Position numbers and translations under genes: made by a program. A stretch of 12,107 bases of DNA from Oxalobacteraceae bacterium (GTDB lineage Bacteria; Pseudomonadota; Gammaproteobacteria; Burkholderiales; Burkholderiaceae_D), in contig JAIXQV010000281.1 of NCBI GenBank assembly GCA_027485535.1, positions 1-12,107 on the forward strand, read 5' to 3'. Position 1 is the stretch's first letter; every line of letters starts with the position of its first letter. The notes under the pieces are model-generated. The model was not told where the DNA came from and did not search any database. It saw only the letters and a list, made by a program, of their open reading frames with translations. Shown piece after piece: positions 1-7,547 of this stretch.

Positions 1-158
1 ACATGAACGGGTATAGAAGAATGAGGCAGCCCGGTCATCTCTGCCATCTGCTGTGTACTCAAGCCATCATGGCCTGGAGCGATCAGTGCGCCGATGATCT
101 GCAATCGCTCTTCAAAGCAGAGCGCCCCTAGCAGACGTGCGAGTTGTCGGGTTTCCAT
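1..158 (-). CDS. ArsR-like HTH transcriptional regulator, N-terminal part (cut by window edge)
   Basis: The reverse strand reads about 52 codons from the ATG at 158 to the window edge. The protein begins METRQLARLLGALCFEERLQ, followed by a helix-turn-helix-like stretch (LSTQQMAEMTGLPHSSIPVH). This matches the ArsR-family winged-helix pattern: a first helix with a 'LxALxxxxRLxII' signature, then a recognition helix ending in a 'xSxxxHV'-type segment. Family members are dimeric repressors that sense metals, sulfur species or other stresses; the sensing residues would lie beyond the edge, so the signal cannot be told. The frame stays open upstream to a TGA near 239, with a possible TTG start at 218. 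The ATG at 158 is preferred because the ArsR fold begins right after it, but no convincing Shine-Dalgarno precedes it. It is divergent from the orphan gene at 455. Family call fairly sure, start uncertain. Confidence 0.6.
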   Translation of the reverse strand, partial: METRQLARLLGALCFEERLQIIGALIAPGHDGLSTQQMAEMTGLPHSSIPVH

Positions 159-299
159 GCGATGGTCATGCCAGTGTTTGAGCGGTGCCAGCTTCCATAA
201 TTCTCGGAATCGGCTCAAGTGAATTTTGCGACGCTTACGTCATTACAATTAACGCGATGATCAGAACACATCTCCAGCGTCAGCTGCTCACAATAACTC

Positions 300-316
300 T
301 TAATTTTGCAAATTAA
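300..316. promoter_or_regulatory. AT-rich palindrome, candidate operator
   Basis: The sequence TTAATTT-TGC-AAATTAA is a perfect inverted repeat with 7-bp arms. It sits 28 bp upstream of the TATAAT element at 344-349, between the ArsR-like gene and the orphan gene. ArsR-family operators are commonly AT-rich inverted repeats, so binding by the neighbouring regulator is a reasonable inference but is not shown. Confidence 0.35.
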
Positions 317-343
317 TAACAGATCAACGACGAATTACAAAGC

Positions 344-349
344 TATAAT
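344..349 (+). promoter_or_regulatory. Perfect -10 element (TATAAT) for the orphan gene pair
   Basis: TATAAT matches the sigma70 -10 consensus 6/6 and would start transcription near 356. No good -35 lies 16-18 bp upstream (about 321-327), so the promoter may be weak or activator-dependent, or may lean on the AT-rich DNA upstream. The 5' leader would be about 100 nt to the ATG at 455. Confidence 0.4.
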
Positions 350-454
350 CCAAGGCAAAATCGACTGACAGCTTTAAAAACTTACGTTCAACTTGCGGCT
401 TCAAGCACCACGCGATTGTTTAATGATTCACTTCATCGGGAAATCCGACACCAG

Positions 455-1258
455 ATGACGACCATATTACTTAACTCATATCTTCGGGATCCTGCGTTCG
501 ACAATGTTATTCACCAGATCCATGACGCGGTCTGCTGCAGCGATCTTGTAAAGCATTATTTCGTGCTCGCAAAGAAAAGCGCGGTTATTCAGGACATAAA
601 GCGCTATAGAAACTACCTCGCACCAAAGCCTTCGCTAGATTATCGCCGACCGGCCACGCCAACCGCATCGTCTGATATTCAGCTACCCGATTCGCAGTTC
701 TCGGAGATTATTCTGATCATGTCGCGTGTCTTTCGAGACAATAAGATAAGCCTAGAGCATGTGCCGCAACTGACGCATGAAATTCTTGAACTGATGGAGG
801 AGTCTCGCTCCCAGACCAACGACACCGTGTCGTCTAAGCTAGAGGCGAAAGAAGTTAGCGTCGACAAAATTCAATATTTTCTGAAGCGCTACAAAATCAT
901 TTCTGAAGTCATGCCTTCAAAGGCGATCATGGCCGAGCGTGGCCTCTCCCACAAATTATGGTTGCGTATCAATCCTGAGCAACAAGAGATTCATATCGAG
1001 GGCAGGATTATCATATTGGATGCCGCTTTCGATGATCAAATCGACGAGATTCTCGAGCGACAGACCGGTCGAGAAAGTGTCATCAGCCTGCAACGGGAGA
1101 CAGACGACGCCGGACGCAGGCGTTTACTTGCCCGGCAAGCGCTCTCCTACTCGTATGGGGTTCCCATGCGTCTATTCGTTCGCTACCTAAACCGAGTCGG
1201 TACGGACGTCAACAACGTCCACTCATTGGACAAAGATAACATTCTTCGACCTGCCTGA
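455..1258 (+). CDS. Hypothetical protein, two-part architecture (orphan)
   Basis: A 267-aa soluble protein with no signal peptide or membrane segment. I do not recognise the family. Residues 1-54 are helical and charged. Residues 56-80 form a Pro/Ser/Thr-rich linker (APKPSLDYRRPATPTASSD). Residues 81-130 look like a helix pair. Residues 135-255 look like an alpha/beta domain, with a strand-like LWLRINPEQQEIHIEGRIII and a C-terminal QALSYSYGVPMRLFVRYLNR. The latter loosely recalls the layout of YbjN / type III chaperone-like domains, but that is only an impression. Start: the ATG at 455 is chosen, though a TTG at 416 in the same frame would add 13 residues (MFNDSLHREIRHQ); neither has a good ribosome site. 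The DNA looks AT-richer than the efflux operon. It lies 97 bp upstream of the next orphan gene and may be co-transcribed with it. Confidence 0.65.
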   Translation: MTTILLNSYLRDPAFDNVIHQIHDAVCCSDLVKHYFVLAKKSAVIQDIKRYRNYLAPKPSLDYRRPATPTASSDIQLPDSQFSEIILIMSRVFRDNKISLEHVPQLTHEILELMEESRSQTNDTVSSKLEAKEVSVDKIQYFLKRYKIISEVMPSKAIMAERGLSHKLWLRINPEQQEIHIEGRIIILDAAFDDQIDEILERQTGRESVISLQRETDDAGRRRLLARQALSYSYGVPMRLFVRYLNRVGTDVNNVHSLDKDNILRPA

Positions 1259-1263
1259 TCAAC

Positions 1264-1281
1264 TCAGCCCATTCGGGCTGA
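1264..1281 (+). other. Intergenic hairpin without a U tract
   Basis: TCAGCCC-ATTC-GGGCTGA forms a perfect 7-bp stem with a tetraloop six bases after the stop of the first orphan gene. No T run follows, so it is not a standard intrinsic terminator. It may be an attenuating or RNA-stabilising structure. A second inverted repeat (CTGACA at 1289-1294, TGTCAG at 1309-1314) follows in the same spacer. Confidence 0.35.
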
Positions 1282-1355
1282 TAGCAAGCTGACACTATCT
1301 GCCGCTATTGTCAGATACGTGTATAAGGAAGGGTTGCTCTATCAATGCCCTCTCC

Positions 1356-1658
1356 ATGTCCGTACTGCGATCAGCACTACTTGCCATGCTGTACGACGGA
1401 CAAAAAGTCCGGGACGCCTATATCGACTTGGTGAAATCGCTGATTGACACCGAGTTTGAAATCGCCCGCACCTATGCGTTCTACGACGGCACTATTCGAC
1501 GCGAAGGCGTTGTTTACATCCTGTGTACGCAAGAGGTGTACTGGATGGAGGCAACCTCAGATTGGCCGCGGATGCTCATCATCCGCGACGCTTCCCTGCG
1601 CGAGAATATTTTGGATATGCTCTCGCTTAATCCGCTTTACGCAAAATGGTTTGGCTAA
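1356..1658 (+). CDS. Small hypothetical protein (orphan, 100 aa)
   Basis: From the ATG at 1356 this encodes a soluble 100-aa protein beginning MSVLRSALLAMLYDGQKVRD and ending in NPLYAKWFG. It is mixed helical and strand-like with many aromatics (YAFYDGT, VYWMEATSDWPRM) and two central strands (GVVYILCTQEVYWMEA). No family is recognised. The frame also has a TTG at 1308. A strong purine-rich ribosome site (AAGGAAGGG, 1325-1333) lies 22 bases before this ATG but is better placed for an out-of-frame ATG at 1345, so the true start, or a frameshifted product, is unresolved. Its last 32 bp overlap the 3' end of the convergent RND pump gene. It sits 97 bp after the first orphan gene and probably shares its transcript. 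Real-gene status is moderately likely. Confidence 0.5.
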   Translation: MSVLRSALLAMLYDGQKVRDAYIDLVKSLIDTEFEIARTYAFYDGTIRREGVVYILCTQEVYWMEATSDWPRMLIIRDASLRENILDMLSLNPLYAKWFG

Positions 1659-4600
1659 ATCTCCGCATCAAGCCTTGGGCGTCATCAACGAAGGTATAAA
1701 CGGCGGGCACCACTAGCAGTGACAGCAAAGTAGAGGTAATCAAACCACCGATCACCGTGACCGCCATCGGCGATCGAAAACTCGGGTCAGCCCCAAAGCC
1801 AAGCGCTAACGGTAGCATGCCCGCACCCATCGCAATCGTGGTCATCAGAATCGGGCGGCTACGCTTGTGGCAAGCATCGACCAGTGCATCAAAGCGAGAC
1901 ATACCCGCGCGACGCGCGAGAATCGCATAATCCACCAGCAGAATGGAATTCTTGGTGACGATACCCATCAGCATGATCAAGCCGATCATGGAGGGCATCG
2001 ATAATGCCTTGTGCGTGACCAGCAGACCAACGAACGCACCGCCGATTGACAGCGGTAGCGCTGCGAGAATCGTCATGGGCTGCGTGAAGTCGTGGAATAG
2101 CAGCACCAGTACGCCATAGATACAAAGCACGCCAATCAGCATGGCGATACCGAAACTCTCGAACAGCGCTTGCATTTCTTGTGCATCACCCAGCTCGGCA
2201 ATGGTCACTGAGGGCGGCAGGTTTTTCATGCTGGGCAGCGCACGCGCTTCTTCATTCAACTCACCTAGCGAGCGTCCACCCAACTCCACTTCTAAGGTGA
2301 CGTTTCGGCTGCGGTTCAGCCTATCAATTTGCGCTGGGCCGCTGTCCATGCTCACACTGGCAACCGTGCCAAGCATCACCGGACCCTGCCGTCCCGGCAC
2401 CGATAAGCGCTCGATCGCTGCAAGATCAGCACGCACATTCGTCGGCAATTGCACACGAATCGGCACCTGCCGTTCCGACAAATTCAACTTCGGCAGATTG
2501 ACGTCATAGTCACCCGCCGTAGCAACACGCACGGTCTCTGCAATACTCGCTGTGGTGACACCAAGATCCGCAGCACGCGCGGCATCGGGACGAACAATGA
2601 TTTCGGGCCTGACCAGCGATGCACTTGAGTTGACATTGCCAATACCGTTCAGGGTTCGCAACTCACGCTCGACCAAACGCGCCGCCGTCGTTAGCGCAAC
2701 CGGATCATCACTCTTTAATACGAGCTGCATCTTGACGCCGGTATCCGGCGGGCCAACCGTAAAGCGTGCGCCGGGAATTTCATCCAGCTTGGCGCGTAAC
2801 TGATTCTCCAGCTCCTGTAATGACTCTGAGCGCTTATCGCGGTGAATAATATTCAGCGTCAGCACAGCACGCCGTGCCTCAGCAGCGGCACCCGGTGCGA
2901 ATGCATCGCCACTCGAACCACCACCGATGGAGCTAAAGACACTTTCGATACCCTTGACTTTCATAGCAGCGAGTCTTGCCTGTTCGGCCGCAGCCGTGGT
3001 CTCGGCCAAGGTACTGCCTGGCGGCAGCTCGACGGTGATCTGCGTCTGCCCGCGATCCGCCGGTGGTATGAAGCCCGTCGGTAGCAAAGGCACCAGCGAC
3101 AGTGACGCCACAAAAAACAGCGCCGAGGCAATCGCTGTCACCCACCGATAACGCAAGCACCAGCGCATGATGTGCAAGTAGTTGCGCATGAGCCAGCCAT
3201 CTTCCGGTTGCACATGCTTCGCTGGCTTGAGCAAGTAGGCCGACATCATCGGGGTTAGTAAGCGTGCCACCACCAATGATGACAACACTGCTACGGCGGC
3301 AGTCCAACCAAACTGCTTGAAGAACAAGCCCGGTACACCGCCCATGAATGCGGTGGGCAGAAACACCGCCACCAAGGTAAACGTGGTGGCAATCACCGCC
3401 ATACCAATCTCATCCGCAGCTTCGAACGCGGCTTGCATGGGTGTCTTACCCATTTGCAGATGTCGCGCGATATTTTCGATCTCGACGATCGCATCATCGA
3501 CCAGTACACCCACCACCAGCGCTAATGAAAGCAAGGTCACGGTATTGATAGTGTAGCCGAACCATGACATCGCCAGAAAGGTAGGGATTACCGACAGCGG
3601 CAAAGCAGATGCTGCCACTAAAGTCGCACGCCAATCACGCAAAAACCAGAGCACGACCAGCACTGCCAGTAGCGCACCTTCGTACAGCAGAATCATCGAA
3701 CCTTCGTAGTTCTCTTCCACCGGCTGCGCGTTATCGATCACCTCGGCAATACGCAGATGAGGATGATCCGCCTCGAGCGCTTGCACTACCGTGCGAACGC
3801 CCTGCGCGACCATTAATTCACCATAGCCCTTGGTACGTGATATCTCGAAGCCCACCACTAACTTGCCATCTTGGGTCGCAATCGCGCGTGGCTCGGCGAC
3901 GGTGTCATGAACACTCGCGATTTGATCGAGCCTTACCCGCCGACCATCATCGAGCGAAATCTCAATCAGCGCCAATTCTGCTGCGGTCTTGACAGTAGCG
4001 ATGGTTCGAACCGACTGCTCTGCACCGGATACATCACCCCGACCACCGGGTGCCTCTTGCTGTACCTGCCGCAGCCTGCGAGAGACATCCACCGCCGTGA
4101 CGCGCAACGCGGTCATACGCGCCGTATCCAGCTCGATACGAACCTCGCGCGTGACACCACCAATCCGCTTGATGGCACCGACCCCTTTGACGGTCAGCAG
4201 ACGCTTGGTGACCGTGTTATCGATGAACCAGGAAATCTCTTGGAGATCGGGCGCGCTGCCGGCAGTACTCGGTGCGGCGGCTACGCTGAACGTGAGAATA
4301 GGTCGGCCGGCCGTCGAGACCTTGGTCACCGATGGATCACGCATGTCAGCCGGTAGATCGGCGCGTACTCGCGCTACCGCGTCGCGTACATCATTGACCG
4401 CATCCGAGAGATTTTTTTCAAGAACAAACTCAACCGTGACAGTCACCTGTCCATCGAGCACCTTGGTATAAATATTTTTGACACCCTGCAGACTGGCGAC
4501 CGAGCCTTCGATCTTGCGCGCCACTTCGGTCTCGAGCTGCGCTGGCGCTGCGCCCGGCAGCGAAGCCACAACGTTCACAATGGGCAGCTCGATGTCCGGA

Positions 4601-4710
4601 AAATCCTGAATCGCATTCGAGCGAAACGCGAGTAAGCCTGCCAGTGTCAGCAGTGCAAATAATAAAATCGCGGGTACCGGATTGCGAATCGAGAGCGCAG
4701 AAAAATTCAC
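1627..4710 (-). CDS. RND efflux pump, inner-membrane permease (HAE1 family, AcrB-like)
   Basis: A 1027-aa proton-driven drug/solute exporter of the inner membrane, the motor of a tripartite pump. It has the family layout: TM1 at about 12-30, a large periplasmic loop (31-335), TMs 2-6 (337-495), a second periplasmic loop (540-850) and TMs 8-12 (852-1010). TM4 carries GVLVDDAIVEIEN with D405 and D406, and TM10 carries MGIVTKNSILLVDYA with K920; these correspond to the proton-relay Asp pair and Lys of AcrB. The full length is typical of the family. The start is a GTG at 4710 with a good AAGGA site six bases upstream, and it overlaps the adaptor's stop by 4 bp, so translation is likely coupled. 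It is the last gene of the three-gene operon. The substrate cannot be told; no heavy-metal (CzcA-type) signature was noticed. The 3' end overlaps the convergent orphan gene. Confidence 0.95.
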   Translation of the reverse strand: MNFSALSIRNPVPAILLFALLTLAGLLAFRSNAIQDFPDIELPIVNVVASLPGAAPAQLETEVARKIEGSVASLQGVKNIYTKVLDGQVTVTVEFVLEKNLSDAVNDVRDAVARVRADLPADMRDPSVTKVSTAGRPILTFSVAAAPSTAGSAPDLQEISWFIDNTVTKRLLTVKGVGAIKRIGGVTREVRIELDTARMTALRVTAVDVSRRLRQVQQEAPGGRGDVSGAEQSVRTIATVKTAAELALIEISLDDGRRVRLDQIASVHDTVAEPRAIATQDGKLVVGFEISRTKGYGELMVAQGVRTVVQALEADHPHLRIAEVIDNAQPVEENYEGSMILLYEGALLAVLVVLWFLRDWRATLVAASALPLSVIPTFLAMSWFGYTINTVTLLSLALVVGVLVDDAIVEIENIARHLQMGKTPMQAAFEAADEIGMAVIATTFTLVAVFLPTAFMGGVPGLFFKQFGWTAAVAVLSSLVVARLLTPMMSAYLLKPAKHVQPEDGWLMRNYLHIMRWCLRYRWVTAIASALFFVASLSLVPLLPTGFIPPADRGQTQITVELPPGSTLAETTAAAEQARLAAMKVKGIESVFSSIGGGSSGDAFAPGAAAEARRAVLTLNIIHRDKRSESLQELENQLRAKLDEIPGARFTVGPPDTGVKMQLVLKSDDPVALTTAARLVERELRTLNGIGNVNSSASLVRPEIIVRPDAARAADLGVTTASIAETVRVATAGDYDVNLPKLNLSERQVPIRVQLPTNVRADLAAIERLSVPGRQGPVMLGTVASVSMDSGPAQIDRLNRSRNVTLEVELGGRSLGELNEEARALPSMKNLPPSVTIAELGDAQEMQALFESFGIAMLIGVLCIYGVLVLLFHDFTQPMTILAALPLSIGGAFVGLLVTHKALSMPSMIGLIMLMGIVTKNSILLVDYAILARRAGMSRFDALVDACHKRSRPILMTTIAMGAGMLPLALGFGADPSFRSPMAVTVIGGLITSTLLSLLVVPAVYTFVDDAQGLMRRFSQTILRKAD

Positions 4711-5924
4711 TGGGCGTCCTTCGTCTCACGTTTGTTGTCACGCGCTGCCGCGTTACTACGTGTCACACGCACCAGATCACCATCGTTCAAGAAGCCAGCG
4801 CCAGCCACCACAATCTCGTCTTGCAAGGAAATGCCCTCGGTGATCTCGACCTGATCCTGCAGATAGCGCCCGGTCTTCACCTTCAGCTGTGCCACACGCC
4901 CATCGGGCTTGATCTGAAATACATAGCTAAAGCCATCGCGCACAACAACGGCCTGCTGCGGCAGCGTGACACCATTACCGCTGCCAAGCGTGAATTCACC
5001 GCGCGCAAACATGCCAGGTTTGGCAGCGGCCTCGCCCGAAGCAGCAGAGAGTAGATCGACATACACCAGCGCAGATCGATTTTGTGGGTTGACGGTAGGG
5101 CCGATCATGCGCACCTTGCCGTTCAAGCGCGTGCCATTCGCAGCGACCAATGTCACGCCGGAGCCCACCCGTATGCGCGACAGCTCACTCGCCATCACCT
5201 CGGCGCGCCACTCCAGCCGGCCTTTGCGAATCATGCGAAACAGCTCGGTACCGTTGGCAACGACTGCACCGACGGTCGCACTGCGCGCAGAGATCACACC
5301 ACTGTCCGGCGCGAGCAGTTGTGTGAACTTCAGCCGTAGCTTTTGTGCGCTGACGTTGGCCTCAGCCGCTGCGACGCGGGCACGCGCGGTTTGCTCGGCG
5401 GTGAGAAATTGATTGATCTGCTGGGTACTGATGGCACCGGTGTTCACCAAGGATCGTGCGCGCTCCGCATTCGAACTTGCTTCGGCAAGGGTCGCTTGCG
5501 CTTCCAGCAAAGCCGCATTGGACTGGGCAAGGTCGGCTTGCACGGTCTCGTCGGAGAAGCGCGCAAGGGTTTGACCGGCGCGCACCACATCACCGACATT
5601 CACGAGTACCTCGGTCAAGCGCAACCCATTCGCCTCACTGCCGATACTCGCCTCCTGCCAAGCGGCGATGTCACCGTTAGCGGCCAGTGTCTGCGATAGA
5701 CGGGTTAGCTGGGGTCGCGCTGTGCTAACGGTCAATGCTGCCTTCGCCGTGGATGCCGGCTTGTTGGCTACCGCTTTGTCGTTCGCTGCTTTGTCATTCG
5801 CCTTGCTGCTCGGCGTGGGCAACAGCCACACGGCAAGCAGTAGCAACACCATCATCGTCAAGCTTGCGATGGCCGGTCGTGGCAGTTGACGCGGGAACTG
5901 TCGGATCAAGTGCAAGGGATTCAT
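4707..5924 (-). CDS. RND efflux periplasmic adaptor (membrane fusion protein, HlyD/AcrA family)
   Basis: A 405-aa adaptor bridging the RND pump and the outer-membrane factor. Residues 18-36 form a single N-terminal membrane anchor; there is no lipobox cysteine, so it is probably anchored by this helix. Residues 37-63 are a low-complexity Lys/Ala/Asn/Asp linker. The first lipoyl half (about 91-123) contains VLVNVGDVVRAGQTLARF. An Ala/Gln/Glu-rich alpha-hairpin (124-192) includes the RARSLVNTGAIS turn. The second lipoyl half (195-218) contains LLAPDSGVISARSATVGAVV. A beta-barrel (222-305) and membrane-proximal domain (310-390) follow. The ATG at 5924 overlaps the upstream gene's stop (ATGA) and lacks a strong ribosome site, consistent with translational coupling. 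It is the middle gene of the operon. Confidence 0.93.
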   Translation of the reverse strand: MNPLHLIRQFPRQLPRPAIASLTMMVLLLLAVWLLPTPSSKANDKAANDKAVANKPASTAKAALTVSTARPQLTRLSQTLAANGDIAAWQEASIGSEANGLRLTEVLVNVGDVVRAGQTLARFSDETVQADLAQSNAALLEAQATLAEASSNAERARSLVNTGAISTQQINQFLTAEQTARARVAAAEANVSAQKLRLKFTQLLAPDSGVISARSATVGAVVANGTELFRMIRKGRLEWRAEVMASELSRIRVGSGVTLVAANGTRLNGKVRMIGPTVNPQNRSALVYVDLLSAASGEAAAKPGMFARGEFTLGSGNGVTLPQQAVVVRDGFSYVFQIKPDGRVAQLKVKTGRYLQDQVEITEGISLQDEIVVAGAGFLNDGDLVRVTRSNAAARDNKRETKDAQ

Positions 5925-7393
5925 GGTGTCGACTCTGAAGGGGCTTTATTCGTTGATGTGGGTGATTGCCAGCCGCCGCCAGCGGCGCGGTACAAGGCGA
6001 TCCACGCTGCAATACGGTCACGCTGCAGGCTGATCTGCGCGGTCTCTGCACCGAGTTTGCTGCGACGCGCCTCTTCCAACTCGATCAGGCTGCCCAAGCC
6101 TTTTTCATAGCGCAGCTGGGCGGCATTAAGCGAAGTCATGAAGCCGTCGATGGCAATCTGAGCATCATCGCTGCGCGCTGCAATGCTATCGAGATTCACC
6201 AAGCTCTCTTCAACCTCACGCACCGCACGGCGCACGGTAGCGCGATACTCATTGGCGGCCTCTTCATAACGCGCGACCGCCGCAGCGATGTTTGCGCGCC
6301 GCCGGTTACCGTCAAAGATTGGCAAACTCAATGCCACAGGACCCACCGTCCAGCTGCTCAAGTTGAATGCGCCATCGCCGGTCTCAAATCGATTACGACC
6401 AATGCTTCCGGATAGCGACAGCCGTGGGTAACGTCGTGCCTCTACGCTACCGACATCACTGCTCGCCGCAGCCACCTGCTGCGCCGCTGCATAAACATCA
6501 GGCCGCTGCGCCAGCGTTGCAGCTGGAAGCTCTGCGAGTGATACCGGCGTCGGGAGTGGCAGCGTGGCTGGCACGCTGTCGAGTTTGGCGCGCAGATCGC
6601 GCTCATCAAGACCGGTCAGCATGACCAAGGCTTTTATATCGACATCACACTGAGCGCGTAGTGCGGTCACTTGGCTACGCCCCTCTGCCGCACTGGCCCG
6701 CGCCAGCGCTGAATTTGCCGGCGGCTGAAATCCCGCTTTAACCGCCAGCTCGGTCAGTCGCGTAATTTCTGAGCGTGATGCGGTATCCGCTTCCGCAATC
6801 GTCAGCAAACGCCTGCATCCGCGCAGGGCGTAGTACTGATTGGCCGTCTCTGCGGCCACCGAGACACGCGCCTCATGCCAGTTGGCCTCGGCACCTTGCG
6901 CGCGGCGCTGGGCCGCATCGCGCGCCATACGGTTTGCGCCGAACAGATCAATCTCCCAACTCGCTTGCAACGAACCCTGATAGACATTACCACCGGGGAA
7001 AGGCGGAAACGCGCTGCGGCGCTGGGCACTGACGCCAGCATCCAGCGTCGGCTGCAATGCGCCACCGGCCGCCAGTCGTTCCGCATTGGCTTGCTCAATC
7101 CTTGAGCGAGCGGCACTGACAGTGCTGCTCACGGTTTGTGCGGCATCGATCAAATCGATCAGCAGCGGGTCTTGTTGCTGCCGCCACCAGTCTGCCAGCG
7201 CCGCGACTTGGCCATCGTGTGCCAAAGCACCCTCACCAGGCATGGGAGCGATCCACTGGGCTGGAGGGGTAGGTTCAGGCTTGGGCGTAGGTAGCAGCCC
7301 GCTGATGCTGCCGCAGCCACTCAGTTGCAGGCTCAGCAGCAGGGGTAAACAGAGCGCGCACCGAGCGCGGCTATGGGTAGGTATAAAACGCAT
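5921..7393 (-). CDS. Outer-membrane efflux lipoprotein (NodT/OprM family)
   Basis: A 490-aa outer-membrane channel for the tripartite pump. The N terminus is an Arg-rich, hydrophobic lipoprotein signal ending in LSGC, so Cys27 should be lipidated; Gly at +2 does not signal inner-membrane retention. The two repeated OEP halves are visible: about 60-260, with GSLQASWEIDLFGANR, and about 285-470, with GPVALSLPIFDGNRRRANI and LRYEKGLGSLIELEEARRSK, a hallmark of the family. It is the first gene of the operon and overlaps the adaptor by 4 bp; many RND operons place this gene last or elsewhere. The ATG at 7393 is preceded by a run of seven A with no Shine-Dalgarno, so initiation efficiency is unclear. 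No convincing promoter was found in the 154-bp divergent gap upstream (7394-7547). Confidence 0.93.
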   Translation of the reverse strand: MRFIPTHSRARCALCLPLLLSLQLSGCGSISGLLPTPKPEPTPPAQWIAPMPGEGALAHDGQVAALADWWRQQQDPLLIDLIDAAQTVSSTVSAARSRIEQANAERLAAGGALQPTLDAGVSAQRRSAFPPFPGGNVYQGSLQASWEIDLFGANRMARDAAQRRAQGAEANWHEARVSVAAETANQYYALRGCRRLLTIAEADTASRSEITRLTELAVKAGFQPPANSALARASAAEGRSQVTALRAQCDVDIKALVMLTGLDERDLRAKLDSVPATLPLPTPVSLAELPAATLAQRPDVYAAAQQVAAASSDVGSVEARRYPRLSLSGSIGRNRFETGDGAFNLSSWTVGPVALSLPIFDGNRRRANIAAAVARYEEAANEYRATVRRAVREVEESLVNLDSIAARSDDAQIAIDGFMTSLNAAQLRYEKGLGSLIELEEARRSKLGAETAQISLQRDRIAAWIALYRAAGGGWQSPTSTNKAPSESTP

Positions 7394-7547
7394 TTTTTTT
7401 CAAATCTGAAAACCGTGCGCATTTTGCCAGAGTCTGCCGTTCAATGACTGTGACGAAAGGAAAGACCCGAACCCAGGCGCAACACTGGCGGGTGAGCGAA
7501 TGATCGCGGTAACATGGGGCCTCTGACTGTCTAAGAAGGAGCCTGTC

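Noticed and set aside
939..1190. 83-aa plus-strand ORF inside the first orphan gene
   Set aside because: It lies wholly within the longer ORF in another frame, with no ribosome site or recognisable features.
2141..4471. Several long plus-strand ORFs (up to 160 aa) within the RND pump region
   Set aside because: They lie opposite the pump gene, whose frame matches the RND family throughout; they show no family features and no ribosome sites.
4966..7409. Plus- and minus-strand ORFs of 70-150 aa inside the adaptor and outer-membrane factor genes
   Set aside because: They are overlapping-frame shadows of GC-rich coding DNA; the adaptor and channel proteins are full length and well matched.
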